Assembly (NCBI RefSeq): GCF_000384115.1
Contig: NZ_KB913029.1
Span: 3,943,057 to 4,007,056, forward strand
DNA: 64,000 bases
Source: Sporichthya polymorpha DSM 43042
GTDB lineage: Bacteria; Actinomycetota; Actinomycetes; Sporichthyales; Sporichthyaceae
Direction: 5' to 3'
Positions within the stretch are counted from its first letter, which is position 1. Every line of letters begins with the position of its first letter. Positions 16,254 to 25,788 of this stretch are shown here, piece after piece. A program made the position numbers and the translations under genes. Under the pieces are notes generated by a model that was given only the letters and a program-made list of their open reading frames with translations, was not told where the DNA came from and did not search any database.

Positions 16254-17438
16254 ATGAGAGCACTCACCTGGCAAGGTAAACGTGACGTACGCGTCGAAGA
16301 CGTGCCCGATCCCCGGATCGAGGCCCCCACGGACGCGATCATCCAGATCACCTCCACCGCGATCTGTGGCTCCGATCTGCACCTGTACGAGGTGCTCGGC
16401 CCGTTCCTGGAGCCCGGCGACGTCCTCGGCCACGAGCCCATGGGCGTCGTGCAGGAGGTCGGCCCCGAGGTGACGCACATCAAACCGGGCGACCGGGTCG
16501 TCGTCCCGTTCAACATCTCCTGCGGCACGTGCTGGATGTGCAGCAAGGCGCTCTACGCCCAGTGCGAGACGACGCAGAACACCGCGACCGGCAAGGGCGC
16601 CTCGCTGTTCGGCTACACCTCGCTCTACGGCTCCGTGCCGGGCGGGCAGGCCCAGTACCTGCGGGTGCCGCAGGCGCACTTCGGTCCGATCGTCGTCCCC
16701 GAGGGCGTCCCGGACGAGCGGTACCTCTACCTCTCCGACGTCGTCCCGACGGCGTGGCAGGCGGTCGCGTACGCGGACGTCCCGAAGGACGGGACGCTCG
16801 CCGTCCTCGGCCTCGGCCCGATCGGCCTGATGTGCACCCGGATCGCCAAGCACCTCGGCGTCGAGCGGGTCATCGGTGTCGACCTCGTCGACGACCGGCT
16901 CGCGCGGGCGAAGGCCGACGGCATCGAGGTCGTCGACTCGCGGGAGGTCGACGACGTCGCCGTCGCGCTGATCGAGATGACCTCGGGTCGCGGCCCGGAC
17001 GCGGTGATCGACGGCGTCGGCATGGAGGCCGCGCACTCGCCGCTGGAGAAGGCCGCGCACACGATGGTCGGCATGCTCCCGGACAAACTCGCCGAGCCGA
17101 TGATGGACAAGATGGGCATCGACCGCCTCGCCGCGCTGCACACCGCGGTCAAGTCCGTCCGGCGCGGGGGAACCGTCTCGCTGTCCGGCGTCTACGGCGG
17201 CGAGACCGACCCGATGCCGCTGATGGAGATGTTCGACCGGGGCATCCAGCTCCGGATGGGCCAGTGCCACGTCAAGCGCTGGATCGACGACATCCTCCCC
17301 GTCGTCGAGGCCGACGGTGACCCGCTCGGGCTGGAGGACTTCGCGACCCACCGGGTCCCCCTCGAGGACGCCCCCGCCGCGTACGAGATGTTCCAGAAGA
17401 AGACCGACAACTGCTTCAAGGTCGTCCTCAAACCCTGA
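16254..17438 (+). CDS. zinc-dependent alcohol dehydrogenase (formaldehyde-dehydrogenase-like)
   Basis: About 394-aa medium-chain dehydrogenase. Catalytic zinc ligands lie in STAICGSDLHLYE (about 33-45) and LGHEPMGVV (about 58-66), and structural-zinc cysteines in CGTCWMCSKALYAQC (about 88-102). The NAD-binding motif is AVLGLGPIGLMC (about 182-193). The long insert and overall length resemble glutathione-independent formaldehyde dehydrogenase relatives. ATG 16254 starts at the conserved MRALTW. Divergent from the sigma factor gene, ended by a strong hairpin at 17497-17540. Confidence 0.9.
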   Translation: MRALTWQGKRDVRVEDVPDPRIEAPTDAIIQITSTAICGSDLHLYEVLGPFLEPGDVLGHEPMGVVQEVGPEVTHIKPGDRVVVPFNISCGTCWMCSKALYAQCETTQNTATGKGASLFGYTSLYGSVPGGQAQYLRVPQAHFGPIVVPEGVPDERYLYLSDVVPTAWQAVAYADVPKDGTLAVLGLGPIGLMCTRIAKHLGVERVIGVDLVDDRLARAKADGIEVVDSREVDDVAVALIEMTSGRGPDAVIDGVGMEAAHSPLEKAAHTMVGMLPDKLAEPMMDKMGIDRLAALHTAVKSVRRGGTVSLSGVYGGETDPMPLMEMFDRGIQLRMGQCHVKRWIDDILPVVEADGDPLGLEDFATHRVPLEDAPAAYEMFQKKTDNCFKVVLKP

Positions 17439-17496
17439 CGCCCATCCGGCCGGCCGCTGACACCCCGGCCGGCCGGCCGCCGCTCCCGCTGTCAAG

Positions 17497-17571
17497 AAAG
17501 GGTGACACCCCTTACTCGTAAGTAAGGGGTGTCACCCTTTTCTGACGCCGCAACGGAGGGGTGTCACCCCT
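17497..17571. terminator. strong hairpin with a third copy of its core palindrome
   Basis: Perfect 19-bp arms at 17497-17515 and 17522-17540 (core GGGTGACACCCC) with loop TCGTAA and a T-run in the second arm, between convergent genes. A further 15-bp palindrome AGGGGTG-T-CACCCCT follows at 17557-17571, repeating the same core, so the core occurs three times in 75 bp. Confidence 0.75.
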
Positions 17572-17587
17572 GGTGAAACGGGTGGGG

Positions 17588-19081
17588 TCAGAGGGATTCC
17601 CGGGCCAGCGGGTGGACGGCGGGGCCCTCGAGGACGTTGCCGTCGACGTCGAAGCGGGAGCCGTGGCACGGGCAGTCCCAGCTGGTCTCGGCGGCGTTGA
17701 AGCGGACCAGGCAGCCGAGGTGGGTGCACCGCAGCGAGACGCAGTGGGCGGCGCCGGCCTCGTCGCGGTAGACCCCGACCTGCTTGTGGCCGGAGCGGAC
17801 GACGGCAGCGGTGCCGGGCTCCACGGCGTCGGGGGAGGAGACCTCGCCCGGGCGGAGACGGTCGCCGACGATGTCCGCGCCGACCTTCGCCTGCAGCCGG
17901 GCGAAGCTGTGCGCGGAGCGGAGGTTGAAGCGGGTCGGCCGGAACGTCTCCCCGTAGGGGCTCTGACGCCCCATCACCAGATCGGTGAGGATGCCGGCCG
18001 CGACGGTGCCGTTGCTCAGCCCCCACTTGCCGTACGCGGTCGCGACCCACAGCGAGTTCGAGCCGGGGACGTACGGCCCGATCATCGGGAGGTGGTCGGC
18101 GGACACCGGGTCCTGGGCCGACCAGCGGTACGGGACGTCGCGGACGTCGGTCCAGGCGCGGAGGTCGTCCTCCAGGGCCTCGAAGCGGTCGGGCCCGACC
18201 CCGCGGTCACCGGCGGCGTGGCCCTCGCCACCGAGGACGGCGATCCCGTCCACCAGCGCCCACGAGCGGGTCGGGGAGCCGGCGGTGATGGCGAGGGTCT
18301 GTCCGGTGTCCCCGGCGAGGGGACCGGCGACGCAGTAGGAGCGCTTGGCCTCCAGTCGCGCGAAGTACAGGCCGCGGTCGAACATCGGGTAGTGCGCGGC
18401 GACCACGACGTGGCGCGCGGTGATCTCGGCGTGCTCGGTGCGTGCCCGGTACGGGTCGCCGCCGCGCAGGCCGGCGACGCGGCTGTCCTCGAACAGGCGC
18501 GCCCCGGCGGCCTGGGCGGCGCGCAGCAGACCGCGGACGTACCGGACCGGGTGCAGCGTCAGCTGGTCCTCGAGCACGACGGCGCCGTAGCAGGGCAGGG
18601 GAGCGTCGACCGAGTCCGCGCGGGTGACGCGCAGCCCGGCGGCCCGGGCGGCCTGCAGCTCCTGCTCGATCGAGGGGACGTCGTCGACGGAGCCGGCCAC
18701 GGTCGCGGCGGGCCGGCGGGACAGCCCGGCGTCGGGGGCGAACTGTTCGGCGAGCTCGGCCACGGTCGCGACGCCGGCGAGGTTGGCGGCCGCGTACGAC
18801 GCCGCGGTGTCGGCGCCGTGACGGCGCGTCAGGGTCGTGTAGATGGTGCCCTGCAGTGCCGACACCTTCGCGGTGTTCAGCCCCGAGGTGCCGCTGACCG
18901 CGGTCGCGGCCTCGCAGATCACGACGTCGAGCCCGGCGCGGGCGAGCAGCAGCGCAGTGGTGACGCCGGTGATCCCGGCGCCGATCACCAGGACGTCGCA
19001 GGCGATCGCCCCGGACGCGGGGGGAGCGGTCCGGGTGGTGTCGGCGAGCCACGGGGAACCGGTGGCGGAGACGGTGGTCAT
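17588..19081 (-). CDS. FAD-dependent oxidoreductase with C-terminal Rieske [2Fe-2S] domain
   Basis: 497-aa two-domain protein. N-terminal DAO-type FAD domain: [22 protein letters not shown] (about 28-49 in total) and conserved [16 protein letters not shown]-terminal Rieske domain near 415-497 with ligands in CTHLGC and [11 protein letters not shown], giving two Cys and two His for the cluster. This architecture is common in bacteria as a putative electron-transfer oxidase of unknown substrate. The ATG at 19081 overlaps the stop of the upstream DUF72 gene (ATGA), so the CBS-DUF72-Rieske genes form an operon. Confidence 0.9.
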   Translation of the reverse strand: MTTVSATGSPWLADTTRTAPPASGAIACDVLVIGAGITGVTTALLLARAGLDVVICEAATAVSGTSGLNTAKVSALQGTIYTTLTRRHGADTAASYAAANLAGVATVAELAEQFAPDAGLSRRPAATVAGSVDDVPSIEQELQAARAAGLRVTRADSVDAPLPCYGAVVLEDQLTLHPVRYVRGLLRAAQAAGARLFEDSRVAGLRGGDPYRARTEHAEITARHVVVAAHYPMFDRGLYFARLEAKRSYCVAGPLAGDTGQTLAITAGSPTRSWALVDGIAVLGGEGHAAGDRGVGPDRFEALEDDLRAWTDVRDVPYRWSAQDPVSADHLPMIGPYVPGSNSLWVATAYGKWGLSNGTVAAGILTDLVMGRQSPYGETFRPTRFNLRSAHSFARLQAKVGADIVGDRLRPGEVSSPDAVEPGTAAVVRSGHKQVGVYRDEAGAAHCVSLRCTHLGCLVRFNAAETSWDCPCHGSRFDVDGNVLEGPAVHPLARESL

Positions 19082-19827
19082 GGCGATCCTGTCGGTACGT
19101 CGGCCGTCGGTACGAGCCGGGCGAAGGTGCGGGCGTTGCGGACGGCGGCGCCGCCGGGGTCGTTGTTGAAGTAGACGTAGACGTCCTCGTCCACGCCGTA
19201 GGTCCCGCGGACGCGGTCGGCCCAGGAGTGCAGCGAGTGCCGGCCGTAGTTCGGCCACGGCTTGGCCCGGCCCTCGTGGAGCCGGACGTAGCCCCAGTCG
19301 GTGGTGCGCCACAACGGGTTGATGGGCTTCGAGTTGCGGTCGGCCCACACCAGGCACGCCTTACGCTCCGTCAGGAGGTCGCGCAGGTCGGGCGTCCACC
19401 ACGTCTCGTGGCGTGGCTCGACCGCGACCCGGATCTCGGTGGGGAACAGGCGCAGGCAGGCGTCGAGCTTGTCGAGGTCGGCCTTGAGGTTCGGCGGCAA
19501 CTGGAGCAGGACGGGCCCGAGGCGGTCGCCGAGGCCGGTGAGGCGGTCCATCATCCGCGCGACCGGTTCCTCCGGCTCCTTCAGACGCTTGATGTGGGTG
19601 AGGAACCGCGAGGCCTTCACGGCCATGACGAAGCCCGGTGGCGTCGCTTCGCGCCACCGGGCGAACGTCTCGGTCTCGGGCAGGCGGTAGAACGCGTTGT
19701 TGTTCTCCACCGTGCCGAACTGGCGGGAGTACTCCGCGAGCCAGCGCGGCGTCGGGCAGCGCGGCGGGTAGAGCACGCCGCGCCAGTCCTTGTACTGCCA
19801 GCCCGAGGTGCCGACGAGAACGGGCAT
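19078..19827 (-). CDS. DUF72-family protein
   Basis: 249-aa DUF72 protein (TIM-barrel fold, YecE-like). Signature [13 protein letters not shown] (about 4-16) and [31 protein letters not shown] (split between about 20-50) match the family, as do [15 protein letters not shown] and [16 protein letters not shown] near the end. Function is unknown; a nuclease or DNA-repair link has been proposed for relatives but is not shown. It starts two bases after the CBS gene stop and overlaps the Rieske gene start, the middle of a three-gene operon. Confidence 0.92.
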   Translation of the reverse strand: MPVLVGTSGWQYKDWRGVLYPPRCPTPRWLAEYSRQFGTVENNNAFYRLPETETFARWREATPPGFVMAVKASRFLTHIKRLKEPEEPVARMMDRLTGLGDRLGPVLLQLPPNLKADLDKLDACLRLFPTEIRVAVEPRHETWWTPDLRDLLTERKACLVWADRNSKPINPLWRTTDWGYVRLHEGRAKPWPNYGRHSLHSWADRVRGTYGVDEDVYVYFNNDPGGAAVRNARTFARLVPTADVPTGSP

Positions 19828-19829
19828 CC

Positions 19830-20246
19830 CTACGGCGCGGAGAGCGCCTCGACGAGGTCGCCGACGCGCTGGTCCGGCAACGCCCGGGCGACGTCGGCCT
19901 GCGCCACGATCCCGACGAGCGTGTGCCCGTCGATGACCGGGACCCGGCGGACCTGGTGCTGCCCCATCGTCTTCATCAGCTCGTCGATGGAGTCGTCGGC
20001 GCCGATCGTCACGGCCTCGCCCTGCTGGAACTCCCCGGCCAGGCAGGAGTTCGGGTCCTTGCCGGCCGCGACCACCTTCACGGCGATGTCCCGGTCGGTG
20101 ATCATGCCACTGAGCCGGTTGTCCTCGCCGCAGATGGGCAGCGCGCCCACCCCCAGCTCGGCCATCTTGCGGGCGGCCTCGGCGACCGTCTGGTTCTCGC
20201 GGATGCACTCCGCGTTCGGCGTCATGATGTCGCGTGCCTTGGTCAT
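19830..20246 (-). CDS. tandem CBS-domain protein
   Basis: 138-aa protein made of two CBS motifs: ARDIMTPNAECIRENQTVAEAARKM to ITDRDIAVKVVAAG (about 4-65) and TIGADDSIDELMKTMGQHQVRRVPVID to VGIVAQADVARAL (about 80-130). CBS pairs bind adenosyl ligands and sense energy state. The start ATG at 20246 has GGGAGGA upstream. First gene of the CBS-DUF72-Rieske operon, with a near-perfect SigF-type promoter candidate at 20291-20314. Such small CBS proteins are common in actinobacterial stress regulons. Confidence 0.93.
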   Translation of the reverse strand: MTKARDIMTPNAECIRENQTVAEAARKMAELGVGALPICGEDNRLSGMITDRDIAVKVVAAGKDPNSCLAGEFQQGEAVTIGADDSIDELMKTMGQHQVRRVPVIDGHTLVGIVAQADVARALPDQRVGDLVEALSAP

Positions 20247-20290
20247 GCGGTCCTCCCTCGTCCGTGGATGGAGATCGGCCTGATCTCGGA

Positions 20291-20314
20291 CTACCCGGCA
20301 CCAGGGCCGGAAAC
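20291..20314 (-). promoter_or_regulatory. candidate SigB/SigF-type promoter of the CBS-DUF72-Rieske operon
   Basis: On the minus strand GTTT (20314-20311), 14 nt, GGGTAG (20296-20291), the best -35 match to the SigF-group consensus in the window. It leaves a leader of about 40 nt with a good ribosome site. Confidence 0.6.
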
Positions 20315-20433
20315 GGGCGACGACTGAATCCGTCCGGTCTGTCTTCGGCCCTGCAGGTAGATCGACGGCACGTTCGAGCCGCTGCGGGCGGGGCAGACCT
20401 CCGGGGACGAGGACACCACCGAGGAGGTGCGCC

Positions 20434-20757
20434 ATGCCCGCAGGTTCGAGCCCGAAGCGTGAGCGGCAGTACGAGCACATCAAGGCCGGTCTGAAGAAGC
20501 GCGGCAAGTCGACCGACGTCGCCGAGGAGATCGCGGCGCGGACGGTCAACAAGGAGCGTGCCCGCTCCGGGGAGTCCAAGCAGGCGAGCCGGAGCTCGAC
20601 GAAGGACATCTCGTCGAGCCGTCGCGGTGGCCTGCGGTCGCACAGCGGCTCGGGCGGCCGGACGAAGGAACAGCTCTACAACGAGGCCAAGCGCAAGAAC
20701 ATCAAGGGCCGCTCGTCGATGAACAAGGCGGAACTCGAGCGCGCGGTCGGTCGCTGA
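20434..20757 (+). CDS. small basic protein with C-terminal SAP/Rho-N-like helix pair
   Basis: 107-aa basic protein. N-terminal SPKRERQYEHIKAGLKKRG and VAEEIAARTVNKERARSG are typical of small actinobacterial proteins often labelled plasmid stabilisation protein without evidence. A Ser/Arg-rich linker follows, then TKEQLYNEAKRKNIKGRSSMNKAELERAV (split near 78-105), resembling a SAP or Rho N-terminal nucleic-acid-binding helix pair. GGAGG precedes the ATG. Probably a nucleic-acid-associated protein. It lies just ahead of the epimerase and MscS genes on the same strand. Confidence 0.7.
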   Translation: MPAGSSPKRERQYEHIKAGLKKRGKSTDVAEEIAARTVNKERARSGESKQASRSSTKDISSSRRGGLRSHSGSGGRTKEQLYNEAKRKNIKGRSSMNKAELERAVGR

Positions 20758-20758
20758 C

Positions 20759-21784
20759 GTGCGAATCGCCATCACCGGAGCGTCCGGCAATCTCGGGACG
20801 GCGCTGATCCGCGCGCTGCGCGGCACCGACCCCGGCCTCGACATCGTCGGCATCTGCCGTCGCCCGCCGGCCGAGGGGCCGGCGGGGGAGTCGCTCGGCG
20901 CCGTCGACTGGCGCGCGATCGACCTGTCGAGGCCGGAGTGCGAGCCGGCGCTCGTGGCCGCGTTCGACGGGGTCGACGCGGTCGTCCACCTGGCGTGGGC
21001 GATCCAGCCCGTCCGTGAGGAGGAGCGCCTGTACGCCGTCAACGTCGGTGGGACGGCGCGGATGCTGCGCGCGGCCGCGGCGGCGAAGGTGCCGCACGTG
21101 GTGCACGGCTCCTCGCTCGCGGTGTACGCGCCGCACGAGACGAGCCCGGTCGACGAGACCTGGCCGACGACCGGTGTGAAGACGTCCTCCTACAGCCGGC
21201 AGAAGGTGGAGGCCGAGCGGCTGGTGGCCGAGGCCGAGCGCGCGAACCCGGAGATGACGTTCGCCTACGTCCGGCCGACGCTGGTCGTCCAGCGCAACGC
21301 CGCGGCGGAGATCGCGTCCTTGTTCGTGGGTGCGCGGCTGCCGATGAAGGCGCTGGCCGCGCTCCGGGGGCGGTTGCCCCTGCTGCCGCTGCCCGCGGGT
21401 CTGCAGATGCAGCTGGTCCACGCCGACGACGTGGCGGACGCGATCGTCCGGATCCTGGAGCAGAAGGCCGCCGGCCCGTTCAACCTCGCGGCCGAGGTGC
21501 TCGGCCCGCACGATCTCGGCGAGGTCATGGGCGGCGCGCGTCCGATCGGGGTCCCGCGTCAGGTGACGCGCGCCGCGGTCGGTGTGGCCTACAAGGCCCG
21601 CGCGATCCCGACCTCGCCCGGCTGGCTGGACATGCTGGTCACCGGCGCCTCGCTGGACTCCACGCGCGCCCGCGCCGAGCTCGGTTGGGAGCCGCGGTAC
21701 TCCTCGGCCCAGGCCGCGGCCGAGCTGCTCGACGGCTTCGCCGACGGTGCCCAGGGCCCGACGCCCGCACTCCAACTGGTTTGA
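20759..21784 (+). CDS. NAD-dependent epimerase/dehydratase (extended SDR)
   Basis: 341-aa extended short-chain dehydrogenase. The Rossmann motif GASGNLGTAL is at residues 7-16, and the catalytic pair is seen as YSRQKVEAE (Tyr-x3-Lys, about 147-155) after VVHGSSLAVY. Substrate, probably a nucleotide sugar or other hydroxy compound, unknown. Start GTG 20759, one base after the previous stop. The next gene (MscS) begins seven bases after its stop, so these three form a compact operon. Confidence 0.87.
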   Translation: MRIAITGASGNLGTALIRALRGTDPGLDIVGICRRPPAEGPAGESLGAVDWRAIDLSRPECEPALVAAFDGVDAVVHLAWAIQPVREEERLYAVNVGGTARMLRAAAAAKVPHVVHGSSLAVYAPHETSPVDETWPTTGVKTSSYSRQKVEAERLVAEAERANPEMTFAYVRPTLVVQRNAAAEIASLFVGARLPMKALAALRGRLPLLPLPAGLQMQLVHADDVADAIVRILEQKAAGPFNLAAEVLGPHDLGEVMGGARPIGVPRQVTRAAVGVAYKARAIPTSPGWLDMLVTGASLDSTRARAELGWEPRYSSAQAAAELLDGFADGAQGPTPALQLV

Positions 21785-21791
21785 TCGACGC

Positions 21792-22715
21792 GTGCGCTAT
21801 GGCTCCTCCCCGGCCCGGAACGCCGATCAGCTGACCGCGGCCGCCCAGACCGACGACCTGACCACCTGGGCGCGCGGCGACGGCCTCGAGATCGTGCTCG
21901 TCGTGCTCGGCGCGATCCTGGCCTGCCGCGCGGTCGCCGCGGTCGGGCACTACGCGACCCGGCGCATCGACGCCGCCGGCGGGGAACTCGACGACGTCGT
22001 CCGCACCGAGCGGGGCAAGCACCAGCACGCGCTGGTGCAGGTGCTGATCTGGCTCGGCAACGTCACCATCGTCTGCATCGCGATCGTGCGGTGCCTGACG
22101 CTGCTCGGGTTCTCGCTGACCGGCTTCGTCGCGCCGGCGGCCGTGCTCGGCGTCGCGCTCGGCTTCGGCGCGCAGCGGATCGTGCAGGACCTGCTGGCCG
22201 GGTTCTTCATCATCGCCGAGCGGCAGTACGGCTTCGGCGACCTCGTCCGGATCTCGACCCTCGGCTCGGAGACCGGCGTCACCGGCACGATCGAGGAGGT
22301 CTCGCTCCGCATCACCAAGATGCGGACGTTCACCGGGGAGCTCGTCATCGTGCCCAACGGGCAGCTCGTGCAGGTCACGAACCTCTCGCGCGACTGGGCC
22401 CGGGCCGTCATCGACATCCCGCTGTGGCCGAACTCCGACCTCGTCGAGGCGCAGCGGATTCTGCGTGAGGTCGGCGCGGACGTCTACCGCGACCCGAAGC
22501 TGCGGCCGCTGCTGCTCGACGAGCCGACGGTCATGGGCGTCGAGACGATCAGCACCAGCTTCGTGAAGGTCCGCATGGTGGCGCGCACCCTGCCCGACCG
22601 GCAGTACGAGGTCGGCCGGGCCCTGCGCGCGCGGGTCATCACCGCGTTCCGGGAGCAGGGCATCTCGCTGCCGACGGACACGATCATCGCCAGCTCGGCC
22701 CCGGGGACGCCGTGA
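21792..22715 (+). CDS. small-conductance mechanosensitive channel (MscS family)
   Basis: About 307-aa inner-membrane channel. Membrane helices near 20-45, 80-105 and the pore-lining TM3 GFVAPAAVLGVALGFGAQRIVQDLLAGFF (split around 110-140; Gly/Ala-rich packing and the GAQ signature). Then the beta domain with FGDLVRI and GTIEEVSLRITKMRTF, and NGQLVQVTNLSRDWAR. It opens under hypo-osmotic tension to release solutes. GTG 21792 is chosen because upstream sequence belongs to the epimerase gene. It overlaps the next gene by four bases. Confidence 0.92.
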   Translation: MRYGSSPARNADQLTAAAQTDDLTTWARGDGLEIVLVVLGAILACRAVAAVGHYATRRIDAAGGELDDVVRTERGKHQHALVQVLIWLGNVTIVCIAIVRCLTLLGFSLTGFVAPAAVLGVALGFGAQRIVQDLLAGFFIIAERQYGFGDLVRISTLGSETGVTGTIEEVSLRITKMRTFTGELVIVPNGQLVQVTNLSRDWARAVIDIPLWPNSDLVEAQRILREVGADVYRDPKLRPLLLDEPTVMGVETISTSFVKVRMVARTLPDRQYEVGRALRARVITAFREQGISLPTDTIIASSAPGTP

Positions 22716-23083
22716 ACCTGCCCCCCACGCTGTTCGGCGGCCGCGTCCGCACCTCGACGGTGGGGCTGATGGCTGCCTTCGTCGCCGTCCTGACGCTGTG
22801 GATCCTGATCCGCCCCGAGCCCCTCGACTACACCGAGGAGGTCGTGACGGTCCGCAAGACGCGCGCCACCCCGACCCCGCGGCCCGAGCCGACGGTCACC
22901 CCGGTCCCGGCCGCGACCCCGCGCCCGACCCCGGCCCCGCCCCGGACCCCGCGCCCCTCCGGCGCCCCCCGGGCCACCCCGACCCCGGTCCCGACCCCCG
23001 CCGGCGGCGTCGGCGACCTCTTCGCCACCCCCGAACCGACCCCGGAGCCCACCCCGACCCCGTCCCCGGTCGGACTGTTCTGA
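22712..23083 (+). CDS. single-pass membrane protein with Pro/Thr-rich extracytoplasmic tail
   Basis: 123-aa protein: short cytoplasmic start, one membrane helix (TVGLMAAFVAVLTLWILI, about 15-32), then EPLDYTEEVVTVRK and about 70 residues dominated by TPxP repeats, ending in VGLF. Such Pro/Thr tails span cell-wall layers. The GTG start overlaps the MscS stop (GTGA), so it is coupled to the channel and may anchor or regulate it at the envelope (inference). No domain recognised. Confidence 0.7.
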   Translation: MNLPPTLFGGRVRTSTVGLMAAFVAVLTLWILIRPEPLDYTEEVVTVRKTRATPTPRPEPTVTPVPAATPRPTPAPPRTPRPSGAPRATPTPVPTPAGGVGDLFATPEPTPEPTPTPSPVGLF

Positions 23084-23094
23084 CGCGGCCGGCC

Positions 23095-23835
23095 TCAGCC
23101 CGCCATCGTCAGGCCGCCGCTGACGGAGAGGACCTGGCCGGTGATGTAGTCCGACCGGTCGGAGCAGAAGAACAGGACGGCGTCGGCGATGTCCTTCGGC
23201 TCGGCGAGGCGGCGGAACGGGATCGACTTCACGAGGGCGGTCCGGATGTTCTCCGGGACCGAGGCGAACAGGGGCGTGTCGGTCGGGCCGGGGCAGACGC
23301 AGTTGACGTTGATCCGGTGCCGGGCCATCTCGCGGGCGAGGGACTTGGTGAACGCGATGACCGCGCCCTTGGTCCCGGAGTAGACGGTCTCGCCCATCGA
23401 GCCGACGCGGCCGGCGTCGGAGGAGATGTTGACGATCTTTGCGCGCCGATCGGCCGCGAGAATCGGCTGCAGGAACGCGTGGCACATCCGCACCGGGCCG
23501 AGGTAGTTCACCGCGGTCAGCGACTGCCAGAGCTCGTCGTCGTTCGCCAGAAACGGCTCGATGCGGTCGAACCCGGCCGCGTTGACCAGGACGTCGGGCA
23601 GCCCGTACCGGGCGACGACCTCGTCCCGGACGCGCAGGATCGCGGCCGGGTCGGCGAGGTCGACGACGAAGGCGTCGCCGCCGTGGGGAAGCGTCTCGGC
23701 GGTCGCGCGGGCGCCCGCCTCGTCGCGGTCGAGGACGGCGACCTTCGCGCCCGCCTCGCCGAGCGCCTGCGCGATCGCCCGGCCGATGCCGGAGGCGCCG
23801 CCGGTGACGACGGCGAGGCGGTCGCCGAGGTTCAT
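23095..23835 (-). CDS. short-chain dehydrogenase/reductase
   Basis: 246-aa classical SDR. TGGASGIGRAIAQALGEAG (about 11-29) binds NAD(P), NAAGF is in place near 87-91, and the active site is Ser in VNISSDAGRVG with Tyr/Lys in YSGTKGA (about 152-158). The end DYITGQVLSVSGGLTMAG is typical. It resembles 2-hydroxycyclohexanecarboxyl-CoA dehydrogenase-like SDRs, which would suit the neighbouring enoyl-CoA hydratase gene. Its ATG overlaps that gene's stop by one base (TGATG). Last gene of a three-gene leftward operon. Confidence 0.9.
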   Translation of the reverse strand: MNLGDRLAVVTGGASGIGRAIAQALGEAGAKVAVLDRDEAGARATAETLPHGGDAFVVDLADPAAILRVRDEVVARYGLPDVLVNAAGFDRIEPFLANDDELWQSLTAVNYLGPVRMCHAFLQPILAADRRAKIVNISSDAGRVGSMGETVYSGTKGAVIAFTKSLAREMARHRINVNCVCPGPTDTPLFASVPENIRTALVKSIPFRRLAEPKDIADAVLFFCSDRSDYITGQVLSVSGGLTMAG

Positions 23836-24656
23836 CAGATCCGCCGGGTGTCGGAGACGCTCGGGAAGTTCGGGGCGCGCTTCTCGCGGTGGGAGGCGAC
23901 GCCCTCGAGCACGTCGGGTCCGGTGAAGTTCAGAAACTCGAGGCCGAGCGAGGCGTCGAAGATCGGGCCCGCCTGTCGGTACCAGTGGTTGAGCGCGTGC
24001 TTGGTGAACCGCAACGCGGGCTGGGCCATCGCGGCGAGCTCGGTCGCGACCTCAAGGGCCTTGTCGTGGACGTTCTCGTCGTCGTCGACGCAGAGGGAGA
24101 CCAGGCCGATCCGCTCGGCCTCTTCGCCGGTGAGCGGCTTGCACGTCAGCAGGTAGTACTTGGCCTTCGCCATGCCGCACAGCAGCGGCCAGCAGATCGC
24201 GGCGTGGTCGCCGGCCGCGACGCCGAGGCGGGTGTGGCCGTCGATGATCTTGGCGCTGCGGTTGACGATCGAGATGTCCGCGAGCACACCCGCGACCAGC
24301 CCCGCGCCGACGGCCGGCCCGTGCATCGCCGAGACGATCGGCTTCGAGCAGTTGATGACGTTCATGACGAGGTCGCGTGCCTCGCGCATGACCTGGATGC
24401 GGGTGCCGTAGTCGGCGATCATCGAATCGATCAGGTCGAAGCTGCCGCCGGCGGAGAAGCCCTTGCCGGCGCCCTGCAGGATCGCGACGCGGGTCTCGGG
24501 GTCGCGGTCGACGTCGACCCAGACCTCGCCGAGCTCGCGGTGCCCGTCGGGCCCGACGGCGTTGAGCCCGGGGCCGTCGAGGGTGACGCGCAGGATGCCG
24601 TCGCCCGGACGGTCGAAGCGCAGCGAGGGGTAGGCGGCGGCGTAGTCGAACGGCAC
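23835..24656 (-). CDS. enoyl-CoA hydratase/isomerase family protein
   Basis: 273-aa crotonase-fold protein. The oxyanion-hole regions are visible as [15 protein letters not shown] (about 62-76) and [21 protein letters not shown] (split near 110-130), followed by [21 protein letters not shown]. Hydratase acid/base Glu residues are not both obvious, so isomerase or hydrolase activity is possible. GTG 24656 has AGGAGA nine bases upstream. Middle of the operon LLM oxidoreductase - hydratase - SDR, suggesting acyl-CoA or ring catabolism. Confidence 0.88.
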   Translation of the reverse strand: MPFDYAAAYPSLRFDRPGDGILRVTLDGPGLNAVGPDGHRELGEVWVDVDRDPETRVAILQGAGKGFSAGGSFDLIDSMIADYGTRIQVMREARDLVMNVINCSKPIVSAMHGPAVGAGLVAGVLADISIVNRSAKIIDGHTRLGVAAGDHAAICWPLLCGMAKAKYYLLTCKPLTGEEAERIGLVSLCVDDDENVHDKALEVATELAAMAQPALRFTKHALNHWYRQAGPIFDASLGLEFLNFTGPDVLEGVASHREKRAPNFPSVSDTRRI

Positions 24657-24682
24657 GGCGTGTCTCCTGATGTGAGGATGCG

Positions 24683-25717
24683 TCAGTTCTTGTGGTCGCG
24701 GACCGCGCGGGCGATCTCGCCCCAGCGGCCGAGGTTCTCGGGGTGGGCGGCGAGGTCGTCGACGGTCAGGTAGGAGATGACCCGCTCGGCGAGGTCGCCG
24801 TAGCGGGAGATCAGCGTGTCGGCGATCGAGTCCCACGGTCCGACGACGGCGTAGTGCTCCAGCATCTCGTCGGTGATGCAGGCCCGCAGCGCCTCCATGT
24901 CGTTGTTGCGGAGTGCGAGGCGGGCCTTCTCGGTCGTCCCCTCGTAGCCGAGGTCGTCGAACTGGAAGTGGTAGTTGGGCGTGGAGCCGTAGAAGCCGAT
25001 CTGCTGCTTGGCCTTCGCGGTCAGCGCGGCCCGCTCCTCGGGGGTGTCGCCGGGGACGATGAAGACCGGGATGAGCAGGTCCGTCGTCTTGCCCGCGCCC
25101 GCCTTCGCCTCGCCTTCCCGCACCTGCGGCAGCAGGCGGTTGGCGATGTAGTGCATCGAGTGCAGCGGGTGGACGTGGATGCCGTCCGCGTGCTCGCCGG
25201 CCATCCGGCACATCCACGGCCCGACCGCGGAGACGTCGATCCGGATGTCCCCGTGCTCGTGGGACGGCGGCGCCCACGCCGGAGGCAGGAGCGTCAGGTC
25301 GTGGTACTCGCTGTGGTGGTCGAGCTTCGTCTCGCCCCGGAACGCGGCGAAGATGTCGCGCACCGCGAGGACGTAGCTGCGCAGCCGCGGCCCCGGCGGG
25401 TCGTAGTCGACGCCGTAGCGGCGCTCGATGTGAGCCTTGATCTGACTCCCGAGTCCGAGGCGGAACCGGCCGCCCGTGTTGCCCGCGAGTTCCCACGCGA
25501 TGCCGGCGAGCACCATCGGGCTCGAGGGGAACGCGACCGCGATGCCCGTCGTGAAGTGCAGGGTCGGGGCGGCGGTCGCGGCGGCGGCGATCGACATCCA
25601 CGGCGTCTGCGTCGTGTCGGTGAAGGTCATGCCGGTGAAGCCGGCGCCCTCCAGGTCGCGCGCGAGCTGCGCGACCTCGTTCCAGGGGGTCGGCCCGACC
25701 ATCACGTCGATCTGCAC
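24683..25717 (-). CDS. LLM-class (luciferase-like), probably F420-dependent oxidoreductase
   Basis: 344-aa TIM-barrel protein of the bacterial luciferase superfamily. Conserved strings: [21 protein letters not shown] (split near 15-35), [22 protein letters not shown] (split near 57-78), [20 protein letters not shown] and [17 protein letters not shown]. This branch in actinobacteria usually uses F420 rather than FMN. Substrate unknown. GTG 25717 has GGAAGGAG just upstream. First gene of the operon with the hydratase and SDR. Confidence 0.85.
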   Translation of the reverse strand: MQIDVMVGPTPWNEVAQLARDLEGAGFTGMTFTDTTQTPWMSIAAAATAAPTLHFTTGIAVAFPSSPMVLAGIAWELAGNTGGRFRLGLGSQIKAHIERRYGVDYDPPGPRLRSYVLAVRDIFAAFRGETKLDHHSEYHDLTLLPPAWAPPSHEHGDIRIDVSAVGPWMCRMAGEHADGIHVHPLHSMHYIANRLLPQVREGEAKAGAGKTTDLLIPVFIVPGDTPEERAALTAKAKQQIGFYGSTPNYHFQFDDLGYEGTTEKARLALRNNDMEALRACITDEMLEHYAVVGPWDSIADTLISRYGDLAERVISYLTVDDLAAHPENLGRWGEIARAVRDHKN

Positions 25718-25788
25718 GCGGACTCCTTCCGGGGGGACGGGGCCAGTCAACCAATGCCGAGCGGCCCGCGGCGTGGTGGGATGCCTGC

